A stretch of DNA of 6,009 bases from Candidatus Bathyarchaeota archaeon. Its GTDB lineage: Archaea > Thermoproteota > Bathyarchaeia > 40CM-2-53-6 > FEN-987. A program made the translations under genes and the position numbers. The notes beneath the pieces were generated by a model, which did not search any database, was not told where the DNA came from, and was given only the letters and a program-made list of their open reading frames with translations. Shown here piece after piece: positions 1 through 5,058 of the stretch; the first letter of the stretch is position 1, and each line of letters opens with the position of its first letter. The stretch spans positions 5,315-11,323 of the forward strand of contig PMBQ01000453.1 of NCBI GenBank assembly GCA_003152955.1. Reading direction: 5' to 3'.

Positions 1-31
1 AACATCGTTATAGTATATAGCCCTCATTTCC

Positions 32-85
32 ATAACAGCGTTATACTCAATAACGAATTCGCCTAGTGCGCATGTCAATCAGGTG
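32..85 (+). promoter_or_regulatory. Putative promoter and ribosome-binding site of the cysteine synthase operon
   Basis: A TATA-like TTATACT lies at 41-47. An archaeal start about 26 nt downstream would fall near 70, leaving a leader of about 24 nt that contains the AGGTG at 81-85. A second AT-rich match, TATAGTATATAG, lies at 9-20. The 5-mers ATAAC (32-36), GTTAT (40-44) and ATAAC (50-54), together with GTTAT at 7-11, form overlapping inverted repeats around the TATA element. They could be an operator. Placement is inferred from consensus only. Confidence 0.4.
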
Positions 86-93
86 TATCGTCG

Positions 94-1005
94 ATGATCG
101 TTGCGAACAGCGTATTAGATCTGATTGGAAAGACGCCCATTGTCAAGATAAACAATCTGACTGGGCCAAATGATGCTACGGTCTACGCCAAACTCGAATG
201 GTTCAACGCTGGGGGTTCAGTCAAAGATCGATTGGCATTATACGTAGTCGAATATGCCCAAAGCGCGGGTCGACTAAACAAGGAAAAGAGAATCCTAGAG
301 GCTACGTCCGGAAATACGGGCATAGCTCTAGCCATGATCGCCGCCGCCAAACAATACAAACTCACCCTAGTTATGCCAGAGTCGGTAAGCATTGAACGTA
401 GAAGGATTATACGAGCTTACGGTGCCGAACTCATCCTTTCCCCCGCAGCGAAAGGAACCGCTGGAGCAATTGAACTTAAACAGAAGATGCTGAAAGAGAA
501 TCCTGAAGAATACATTGACGTAGACCAATTCAAAGACCCAGCAAACATCCTCGCCCACTACGAGACTACAGGCAAAGAGGTACTCGAACAAACCCACGGA
601 CAGCTCGACATGATCGTGGTCGGCGTAGGAACGGCTGGAACTGGAGTGGGCACATCGATGCGCGTCAAAGAAACTAAACCCGAAGTGAAAATAGTGGGAG
701 TTACTCCTAAACTCGGAACCGCCATCCAAGGTCTCAGAAATCCGAAGGAACCTTTTCCCACCCAACTATTCAGAAGCGAATGGTTCGATGAAGTAATCGA
801 AATAGGCGATACCGAAAAGGAAGCAACATTCAACGTCGCACGTCAAACCGCGAAGAAGGAGGGATTGCTGATCGGAATGAGCTCAGGCTCAATAATGCAT
901 GTAGCATTGAAGAAAGCGAAGGAGTTAGGGAAAGGAAAGACTATCGTCGCCATATTACCTAGCAGCGGTGAAAGGTACTTATCCACCCCACTATACCCAG
1001 AATAG
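94..1005 (+). CDS. PLP-dependent cysteine synthase, probably O-phosphoserine-type (CysM/CysK family)
   Basis: A 303-residue fold-type II PLP enzyme that makes cysteine in the cytosol from an activated serine and sulfide (or another sulfur donor). The family motifs are in order: PLP-binding Lys44 in GGSVKDR, the substrate Asn loop TSGNTG at 71-76, MPESVSIERR at 94-103, a DPANxxAHYxTTG segment at 148-160, the phosphate-binding glycine loop GVGTAGTGVG at 177-186, and SSG at 263-265, which contacts the PLP ring. Length matches the family (about 300-320). The segment IQGLRNP (211-217) puts Arg215 where Mycobacterium tuberculosis CysM has the arginine that selects O-phosphoserine; CysK enzymes have a glycine-rich EGIGAGF there. 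O-phosphoserine use is therefore inferred, not proven. Minor deviations are NAGG for the usual NPxG before SVKDR and PSSGERYLS for PDSGERYLS. The ATG is chosen because AGGTG (81-85) lies 8 nt upstream. It probably forms an operon with the next gene. Confidence 0.94.
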   Translation: MIVANSVLDLIGKTPIVKINNLTGPNDATVYAKLEWFNAGGSVKDRLALYVVEYAQSAGRLNKEKRILEATSGNTGIALAMIAAAKQYKLTLVMPESVSIERRRIIRAYGAELILSPAAKGTAGAIELKQKMLKENPEEYIDVDQFKDPANILAHYETTGKEVLEQTHGQLDMIVVGVGTAGTGVGTSMRVKETKPEVKIVGVTPKLGTAIQGLRNPKEPFPTQLFRSEWFDEVIEIGDTEKEATFNVARQTAKKEGLLIGMSSGSIMHVALKKAKELGKGKTIVAILPSSGERYLSTPLYPE

Positions 1006-1024
1006 TTGAAAAGAGGCATTGGTG

Positions 1025-1417
1025 ATGACGAATTTCACGAAGACCTCCGTAGTGCTACTTGCTCTCATCGTTTTCGGCATAGGATTCTCGGGCTACTTAA
1101 CCGCCAGCGTTCTTCTTTCATCCACATGTCCGTTGAACGGCGGCTGTACTCTGGTCTTGGGTTATCCGTCATGCATGTACGGATTGACCATGTACACAAT
1201 TATGCTGATAATCCTCTTGCTAGCGTGGCCGGGAAAAATCGCCTTCTCGACTGGCCGGAAGCTCATTCTCATAGTAAGCGTCATAGGCATGCTCTTCGCA
1301 GGCTCTCTCCTCATCGAGGAATATGTGGGCAATAGGCCGTTCACGATCTGCGCCGTAGGCTTCGTGATGTACGTGCTCATCTTGCTAGTCAGTCAGCGCT
1401 TGTGGAAAAAAGACTGA
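1025..1417 (+). CDS. Small VKOR-like four-helix membrane protein with incomplete CxxC
   Basis: About 130 residues, almost all membrane-embedded, with predicted helices near 8-32, 50-68, 79-98 and 107-123. The pattern CPLNGGC (35-41) followed by VLGYPSCMYGLTMY matches the extracytoplasmic loop and second helix of vitamin K epoxide reductase (VKOR) homologues, which oxidise thiol partners and pass electrons to a quinone. The C-x5-C spacing equals that of the loop cysteine pair in bacterial VKOR. At the start of helix 4, where VKOR has its active CxxC, this protein has CAVG (109-112), so the second cysteine is Gly. An extra cysteine (Cys50) sits at the start of helix 2. It may be a variant oxidoreductase or a non-catalytic relative. 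TTG (1019), GTG (1022) and ATG (1025) are in-frame starts. GAGG at 1013-1016 is 8 nt from the ATG and only 2 nt from the TTG, so ATG is preferred. The gene lies 19 bp after the cysteine synthase, suggesting co-transcription. Confidence 0.72.
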   Translation: MTNFTKTSVVLLALIVFGIGFSGYLTASVLLSSTCPLNGGCTLVLGYPSCMYGLTMYTIMLIILLLAWPGKIAFSTGRKLILIVSVIGMLFAGSLLIEEYVGNRPFTICAVGFVMYVLILLVSQRLWKKD

Positions 1418-1634
1418 CAGTATTCAATGGCAACTTTCGGCGATTGAACGATTCAGACAACTCATTTCGGAAACGGAGGCGAAACCGAGAGACTCTGCTC
1501 GCGAAAACTTTCAGGGATTTCGAATACTGCTTCACTTGATCTGTTCGTTTCCTTCCTCGCCGTGCTGAGTAGTGTCCAAGCCGGCGTCCTTTCCTCTTGA
1601 CTAACTCTCAGGGGAGTAAATACCTTGGTGACTC

Positions 1635-1784
1635 TCAGTGGTAGTAGGAGCCGACGAATGCTAAACCGCCGACAACAAATGCTGCAAGAAGCTGAATCTG
1701 ACTAGCGAGAATGGCGATAGGCGAGGTCGATTCACCATCTGATTTGGCTGATATATGCACACAATTACTGTCAAAATCGACCAC
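1635..1784 (-). CDS. Candidate small single-pass membrane protein, 49 aa, unrecognised
   Basis: A short minus-strand frame from GTG (1784-1782) to TGA (1637-1635). The N-terminal 21 residues are polar (with Asp3, Asp5, Asp16 and Glu18). Residues 22-46 form one hydrophobic stretch, SPIAILASQIQLLAAF followed by VVGGLAFVGS, ending YYH. This suggests a single membrane helix with a short tail. GGAG (1795-1792 on this strand) lies 7 nt before the GTG, a good archaeal spacing. It does not overlap the MarC gene if that starts at 1842. I do not recognise the family, and a 49-codon frame can arise by chance. The support is the combination of ribosome-binding site, sensible polarity pattern and position in an otherwise empty gap. 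No clear TATA box for it is visible. Confidence 0.38.
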   Translation of the reverse strand: MVDFDSNCVHISAKSDGESTSPIAILASQIQLLAAFVVGGLAFVGSYYH

Positions 1785-1832
1785 AATTTATCTCCCAGCA
1801 TGTGCAAACGCACTCAATCGACGAAAACGGAG
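1785..1832 (+). promoter_or_regulatory. Putative promoter and ribosome-binding site for the MarC-family gene
   Basis: AATTTATC (1785-1792) could be a TATA box, placing the transcript start near 1815. GGAG at 1829-1832 then lies 9 nt before the ATG at 1842. Another good TATA match, GATATATG, lies at 1750-1757 and would give a leader of about 60 nt. The proximal element overlaps the ribosome-binding site of the candidate minus-strand gene, so the two would be divergent neighbours. Inferred from consensus only. Confidence 0.35.
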
Positions 1833-1841
1833 CCAGCTGAA

Positions 1842-2450
1842 ATGAGTCCTACTGAAGTTTTCCTCTACGGCCTGCTTAAGACAACTGTGGCGCTGTTCAT
1901 AATCGTCGACCCCATAGGTACGGTTCCCGCCGTTTTCACTCTGACCAGGAATATGGGAATTGATGAGAAGCGTAAGAACTTCAGAATCGCCGCCTACACT
2001 GGCTCCGCGCTTCTTGTTGCTTTCGCAGTGGCAGGAGAACAGATCCTGTCGATTTTCGGGATTTCACTTTACAGCTTCATGGTAGCGGGCGGCATACTGC
2101 TCCTGCTCTTGTCCATGGACATCCTGATCAGGGGAGAGACCACTCAAAGGACAGGCTCCGTCGAAGACGTTGGGGCCGTCCCAATAGCCATTCCACTTCT
2201 CGTTGGCCCGGGGGCCATTACTACTACAATTGTGCAACTTCAGTCTTCAGGATACGTTGTTGTTCTCATCTCGATTGTAATCGTTATGTTCCTTACGTGG
2301 CTGATTCTACGTTCGGAAGATAGAATATACAGGTTGCTTGGGCAGAATGGTTCAGCTGTCATAGCAAAACTGATGGCTGTATTCATCGCCGCCATTGGAA
2401 TACAATACATGTTAACAGGCATCCAGTTCTACTACCCGTCCAAACCCTAA
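1842..2450 (+). CDS. MarC-family integral membrane protein
   Basis: A 202-residue membrane protein of the MarC/UPF0056 family, with six predicted helices near 8-30, 50-65, 77-97, 113-133, 138-158 and 175-196. The family signature VDPIGTVPAVFTLT (22-35) is present, as is AIPLLVGPGAITT (116-128), the second, internally related half-motif. The closing AAIGIQYMLTGI segment is also typical. The physiological role is poorly defined: some members have been called neutral amino-acid transporters, and the early link to multiple antibiotic resistance in E. coli was not upheld. The frame is open to an ATG at 1755, but those 29 extra residues are polar, have no family counterpart and no ribosome-binding site. 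The ATG at 1842 has GGAG 9 nt upstream and gives the normal length of about 200, so I chose it. It appears to be transcribed alone. Confidence 0.92.
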   Translation: MSPTEVFLYGLLKTTVALFIIVDPIGTVPAVFTLTRNMGIDEKRKNFRIAAYTGSALLVAFAVAGEQILSIFGISLYSFMVAGGILLLLLSMDILIRGETTQRTGSVEDVGAVPIAIPLLVGPGAITTTIVQLQSSGYVVVLISIVIVMFLTWLILRSEDRIYRLLGQNGSAVIAKLMAVFIAAIGIQYMLTGIQFYYPSKP

Positions 2451-2601
2451 CATGAAAGTCGAGCAGTAAGGAATCTTGCGGGTCCCGATAGTAACCTACA
2501 ATTGAGGAAATCACAGATCGGCAACAAGACTACGATAGTTGGCCTAAATTAAGTCAATGGAGAGAACAAGTGGATGACTCTGATACAGAATCCGGGCTAT
2601 A

Positions 2602-2772
2602 TCATTGCCAAGTGACCCGGAACAAGAACAGTAAGCCTGTCGTTTCAAGGGCAGTAATTACGAGAATGGGTGTCGCGACGGCGGCAGAGTAGGTCTGTGC
2701 CAGTTGCCAATACGTCAACGCCGCCGTGACATTTTGTATGACCAAGATGCTGGAGAAAGCAATCAGATCCAA
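2602..2772 (-). CDS. Candidate small two-helix membrane protein or remnant, unrecognised
   Basis: A minus-strand frame ending at TGA (2604-2602). It is open back to 2793, where an in-frame TAG precedes it. The only ordinary start is TTG (2772-2770), giving 56 residues; no convincing ribosome-binding site precedes it. The peptide has two hydrophobic stretches: LIAFSSILVIQ continuing through VTAAL (about 3-19), and AAVATPILVITALETTGLLF (30-49). A polar turn TYWQLAQTYS (20-29) joins them, and a basic-aromatic tail RVTWQ ends the peptide. That resembles a helical hairpin. The lack of a good start could mean a 5'-truncated or frameshifted remnant: an ATG at 2843-2841 opens 10 codons in another frame just upstream. 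The opposite strand carries a competing hydrophilic frame (2570-2692). I do not recognise a family. Confidence 0.28.
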   Translation of the reverse strand: MDLIAFSSILVIQNVTAALTYWQLAQTYSAAVATPILVITALETTGLLFLFRVTWQ

Positions 2773-2814
2773 AGCGAGTGTCGCCAGTCGACGCTAACCC
2801 GCGATTCTGTTTAG

Positions 2815-2869
2815 GATAGCATATCTACTTCTTTGTCGGCCATACCAGGACGCTTTACGTTTCAAGGAG
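2815..2869 (+). promoter_or_regulatory. Putative promoter and ribosome-binding site of the lysine dehydrogenase-like gene
   Basis: GATAGCATATC (2815-2825) is AT-rich and partly palindromic (GATA-gca-TATC). As a TATA element it would place the transcript start near 2848. GGAG at 2866-2869 lies 9 nt before the ATG at 2879, but only 3 nt before the in-frame GTG at 2873. That spacing decides the start choice. Because the element is palindromic it could also serve the minus strand. Confidence 0.35.
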
Positions 2870-2878
2870 AATGTGAGT

Positions 2879-4036
2879 ATGAAGGTGGCTGTATTCGGTT
2901 CGGGTTTGATGGGATCTGCCATTGCTCGTGACCTTGTCAGGTCGGAAGATGTCGACGAGGTGATGGTATGCGATATCGACCGCAACCGATTGAACACACT
3001 CGCCCGAGCTGAATCTTCCGAGAAACTCTCAGTTAAGGTCCACAACGTGATCAATCGCTCGGAAACGGCCAAACTTCTGAAGCATTTTGATGTCGGCGTT
3101 GGCGCTTTACCTCACGGGCTAAGCGAATATGCAATCGAATCCACTTTGCAGGCTGGAGTGAGTTTCGTTGACCTGATCTTTGGTTGGCGGTTCGAGCAGA
3201 GCAAGGTCCACCTGACTGCCAAGAGGAAGAGAATCACGATAATCCCGGCATGCGGCTTGGCGCCTGGGCTGACCAATATTCTCGCCATGGACGCTGCGGA
3301 TAGGATGGAGAAGGTTGATGAGGTTCACATAAAGGTCGGTGGCGTTCCGGAACGACCAAAACCACCCTTGAACTATAGAATCGTCTTCTCCTTTGAGGCG
3401 GTGCTTGAGGAATACATTCGCAAAGCGGCGATAGTGAAGAACGGTAGGCTCACTGAGGTCGATGCATTAACGGGCCTCGAAACAATCAGCTTTCCTCAAC
3501 CGATAGGGAATTGTGAATGTTTCTACACGGACGGACTCTCAACCCTAACGCATACAATGCAAGGCTTGAAAGAAATGGATGAGAAGACGATTCGCTGGCC
3601 TGGGCATGTCGCTCAGATACGAACCCTAATAGAATGCGGGCTCTTGGAGACCAATCCCGTGTTCATGGACGGACATCGAATAGTGCCCAGAAAGTTCGTC
3701 TCAAAGGTACTCTCTGAACGAATCAAACTCGGAAAAGAGAAGGATCTTACACTCCTTCGTGTTGATGTGACAGGAAAGAGTGACGGTAAACGTATTCACC
3801 AGCGCTACCAGATGATTGACCATTACGATTCCCGACACGAATTGACTTCCATGGCTCGGACTACGGCATTCCCATGCTCTGTGGCGGCGCAGATGCTCGG
3901 CGCAGGACTCATTCAGGAGAGAGGCCTAGTTCCTCCTGAACTCGCTTTCAAAGCAGCACTTCGCCAGAAATTCATGAGTCGACTGCGTCAAAGAGGGCTC
4001 AAGATCACGTTAACAACTACAGTTAGTAAATACTGA
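2879..4036 (+). CDS. Saccharopine dehydrogenase-family oxidoreductase, L-lysine 6-dehydrogenase-like
   Basis: A 385-residue soluble NAD(P)-dependent enzyme. The N-terminal Rossmann domain has GSGLMGSAIA (7-16, GxGxxG) and Asp32 at the end of the second strand, which favours NAD. The rest matches, from memory, the L-lysine 6-dehydrogenase of Geobacillus almost segment for segment. Examples are APG (128-130), VGGVPERPKPPLNY (153-166, VGGIPVRPEPPLEY in the enzyme), SMARTTAFPCSVAAQ near the C-terminus, and a closing RQRGLKI. The length of about 385 also agrees. Lysine 6-dehydrogenase oxidatively deaminates the epsilon-amino group of lysine to give piperideine-6-carboxylate. At 123-130 the sequence is PACGLAPG, where the Geobacillus enzyme has PDLGVAPG, so an Asp has become Ala124 with Cys125 next to it. 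Substrate is therefore uncertain; carboxynorspermidine synthase and saccharopine reductase belong to the same superfamily. The ATG at 2879 is preferred over GTG 2873 on spacing from GGAG. No operon partner is visible. Confidence 0.85.
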   Translation: MKVAVFGSGLMGSAIARDLVRSEDVDEVMVCDIDRNRLNTLARAESSEKLSVKVHNVINRSETAKLLKHFDVGVGALPHGLSEYAIESTLQAGVSFVDLIFGWRFEQSKVHLTAKRKRITIIPACGLAPGLTNILAMDAADRMEKVDEVHIKVGGVPERPKPPLNYRIVFSFEAVLEEYIRKAAIVKNGRLTEVDALTGLETISFPQPIGNCECFYTDGLSTLTHTMQGLKEMDEKTIRWPGHVAQIRTLIECGLLETNPVFMDGHRIVPRKFVSKVLSERIKLGKEKDLTLLRVDVTGKSDGKRIHQRYQMIDHYDSRHELTSMARTTAFPCSVAAQMLGAGLIQERGLVPPELAFKAALRQKFMSRLRQRGLKITLTTTVSKY

Positions 4037-4071
4037 TCGAGACATTGTTGCTTCGGGATATACGAAAAAGA

Positions 4072-4105
4072 AATCCTATTGGATTCTAATTTCAATCTAT
4101 TCTCT
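4072..4105 (+). terminator. Possible terminator after the lysine dehydrogenase-like gene
   Basis: A perfect 5-bp inverted repeat, AATCC (4072-4076) and GGATT (4081-4085), has a 4-nt loop and is followed by pyrimidine-rich CTAATTTCAATCTATTCTC. The stem is short and there is no clean T-run, so this is a weak call. It lies 36 nt past the stop codon. Confidence 0.25.
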
Positions 4106-4142
4106 CGAACATCAAAACCAGTAGTGGGAACCATTGAGCTGG

Positions 4143-4150
4143 CTTATATC
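4143..4150 (+). promoter_or_regulatory. TATA-like box of the CBS-domain gene
   Basis: CTTATATC is one of the better TATA-box matches in the window. A start about 26 nt downstream, near 4172, gives a leader of about 30 nt before the ATG at 4202. The leader contains only GGA at 4191-4193 as a possible, weak ribosome-binding site. Confidence 0.45.
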
Positions 4151-4201
4151 AAAAATTGAGATAGCGATCTGCAAATTCGAAGTTAGAGACGGATTCTGTC
4201 G

Positions 4202-5056
4202 ATGGCGGACTTGCAGGTCGTAGCTAGAATAGATACAGTCGCCGATGTTATGACAACATGGGTTATCACAATCACACCGACAGACTCACTTTTGAAAGCA
4301 AGAGACATGATGACGAAGAACCGCGTCTCCCAACTAGTTGTTGTTGATCAACGTAACCGACCGGTCGGTTACATATCGAAGCGTGATATCGCACGGTTCC
4401 TCCTAGAGGACATTACTACACGTCAGCTTGACGATATGGTGGTCTCTGAAGCTTCCTCCGACTCGATTCGTACCTTGACACCGGACCTGCTCGTATTCAA
4501 CGCAGCTCGGCTGTTTGATACGGAAAACTTGACCTATACAATCGTCACTAATGACAACCCAATCGCAGGCATAATGACAGAAACTGATTTATGCCACTAT
4601 TTCGCCCAGAAATTCCCTGGCAGGTTCAAAGTCAATGAGTTCTTGACGAGGGATTTCATCTTCGCCAAAAGCGATTATCCAATTGTCCATGTCGCTCATG
4701 GCATCGTCTACAGACAACCAAGTGTTCCCGTCATTGATGAGGAACTGGTGGGAATAGTGACATTATCTGATCTATTGTCGATCAGAGAGAAAGCTCACAG
4801 TCATCGGATCCTCTCTTTGGGCTCAAGAGCGGGTAACGACGAAGCGCTGATAACTACGAAGGATCTGATGACGAGGAACCCTGTGACCACGGGCGACGAG
4901 ACAGACCTAGCTCAGGCAGCACAGATTATCATCAATAAGGGGATAGGAAGTATACCTGTGGTTGACAGAGAAGCAAGTGTGATAGGCCTACTCACGAAGC
5001 ATGATATTGTGAGAGCCCTGGGTAGAATAAGTAGAAACCTGACTCCCGAAGCTTGA
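4202..5056 (+). CDS. Four-CBS-domain protein (tandem Bateman modules)
   Basis: A 284-residue cytosolic protein consisting almost only of four CBS domains, near residues 13-67, 81-134, 144-197 and 219-274, paired into two Bateman modules. Each domain ends with the characteristic G-x-x-(S/T)-x-x-D segment that usually contacts the ribose or phosphates of a nucleotide: GYISKRD (56-62), GIMTETD (123-129), GIVTLSD (184-190) and GLLTKHD (262-268). Domains 1 and 4 also begin with the typical VMT/LMTRNP element. Keeping all four Asp residues suggests that several sites can bind ligand (AMP, ATP or S-adenosylmethionine in known members), but the ligand cannot be read from sequence. There is no fused enzyme, transporter or DNA-binding domain, so it probably regulates a partner in trans; the partner is not evident from the neighbours. 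It ends 2 bp from the stop of the convergent CDF gene. Confidence 0.95.
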   Translation: MADLQVVARIDTVADVMTTWVITITPTDSLLKARDMMTKNRVSQLVVVDQRNRPVGYISKRDIARFLLEDITTRQLDDMVVSEASSDSIRTLTPDLLVFNAARLFDTENLTYTIVTNDNPIAGIMTETDLCHYFAQKFPGRFKVNEFLTRDFIFAKSDYPIVHVAHGIVYRQPSVPVIDEELVGIVTLSDLLSIREKAHSHRILSLGSRAGNDEALITTKDLMTRNPVTTGDETDLAQAAQIIINKGIGSIPVVDREASVIGLLTKHDIVRALGRISRNLTPEA

Positions 5057-5058
5057 AT

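Larger units (their letters stand above)
1418..1841. other. Intergenic gap between VKOR-like and MarC genes
   Basis: No + strand gene with a usable start is seen here. The right half (1635-1784) carries a candidate minus-strand small membrane protein, listed separately. The left half (1418-1634) shows nothing I can support. It has open but start-less stretches on both strands, a weak inverted repeat TTTCG (1465-1469) / CGAAA (1480-1484), and ACTCTCAG repeated directly at 1604-1611 and 1631-1638. No tRNA-like cloverleaf or T-run terminator was found by eye. Confidence 0.5.
2451..2878. other. Intergenic gap between MarC and lysine dehydrogenase-like genes
   Basis: No confident + strand gene is seen. 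The stretch 2602-2772 carries a candidate minus-strand hydrophobic frame, listed separately, and 2815-2869 holds the likely promoter and ribosome-binding site of the next gene. A short palindrome CGGG-T-CCCG lies at 2479-2487. No tRNA or obvious terminator was found by eye between 2451 and 2601. Confidence 0.5.

Noticed and set aside
1022..1028. GTGATGA resembling a C box of an archaeal C/D-box small RNA.
   Set aside because: It coincides with the start codons of the VKOR-like gene, and no D box (CTGA) lies at the required distance downstream.
1465..1484. TTTCG...CGAAA inverted repeat considered as a terminator of the cysteine synthase operon.
   Set aside because: The stem is only 5 bp with a 10-nt loop, and no T-rich tract follows.
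1390..1565. Open, hydrophilic plus-strand stretch after the VKOR-like gene (includes SAIERFRQLISETEAKPR).
   Set aside because: There is no ATG or GTG start and no ribosome-binding site in phase, and no family is recognised. It is probably a chance open stretch.
1463..1710. Open minus-strand stretch of about 80 codons in the same gap.
   Set aside because: No usable start codon in frame, a biased Arg/Ser/Pro-rich composition, and partial overlap with the better-supported 1635-1784 frame in another phase.
2570..2692. Plus-strand GTG frame of 40 codons with GGAG 7 nt upstream; the frame is open back to about 2495 and contains SGLYHCQV.
   Set aside because: It overlaps the hydrophobic minus-strand frame, has no recognisable family, and the resemblance to an Ig-type YxC motif is too short to mean anything. 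Its mostly purine first codon positions keep it as an alternative but do not establish it.
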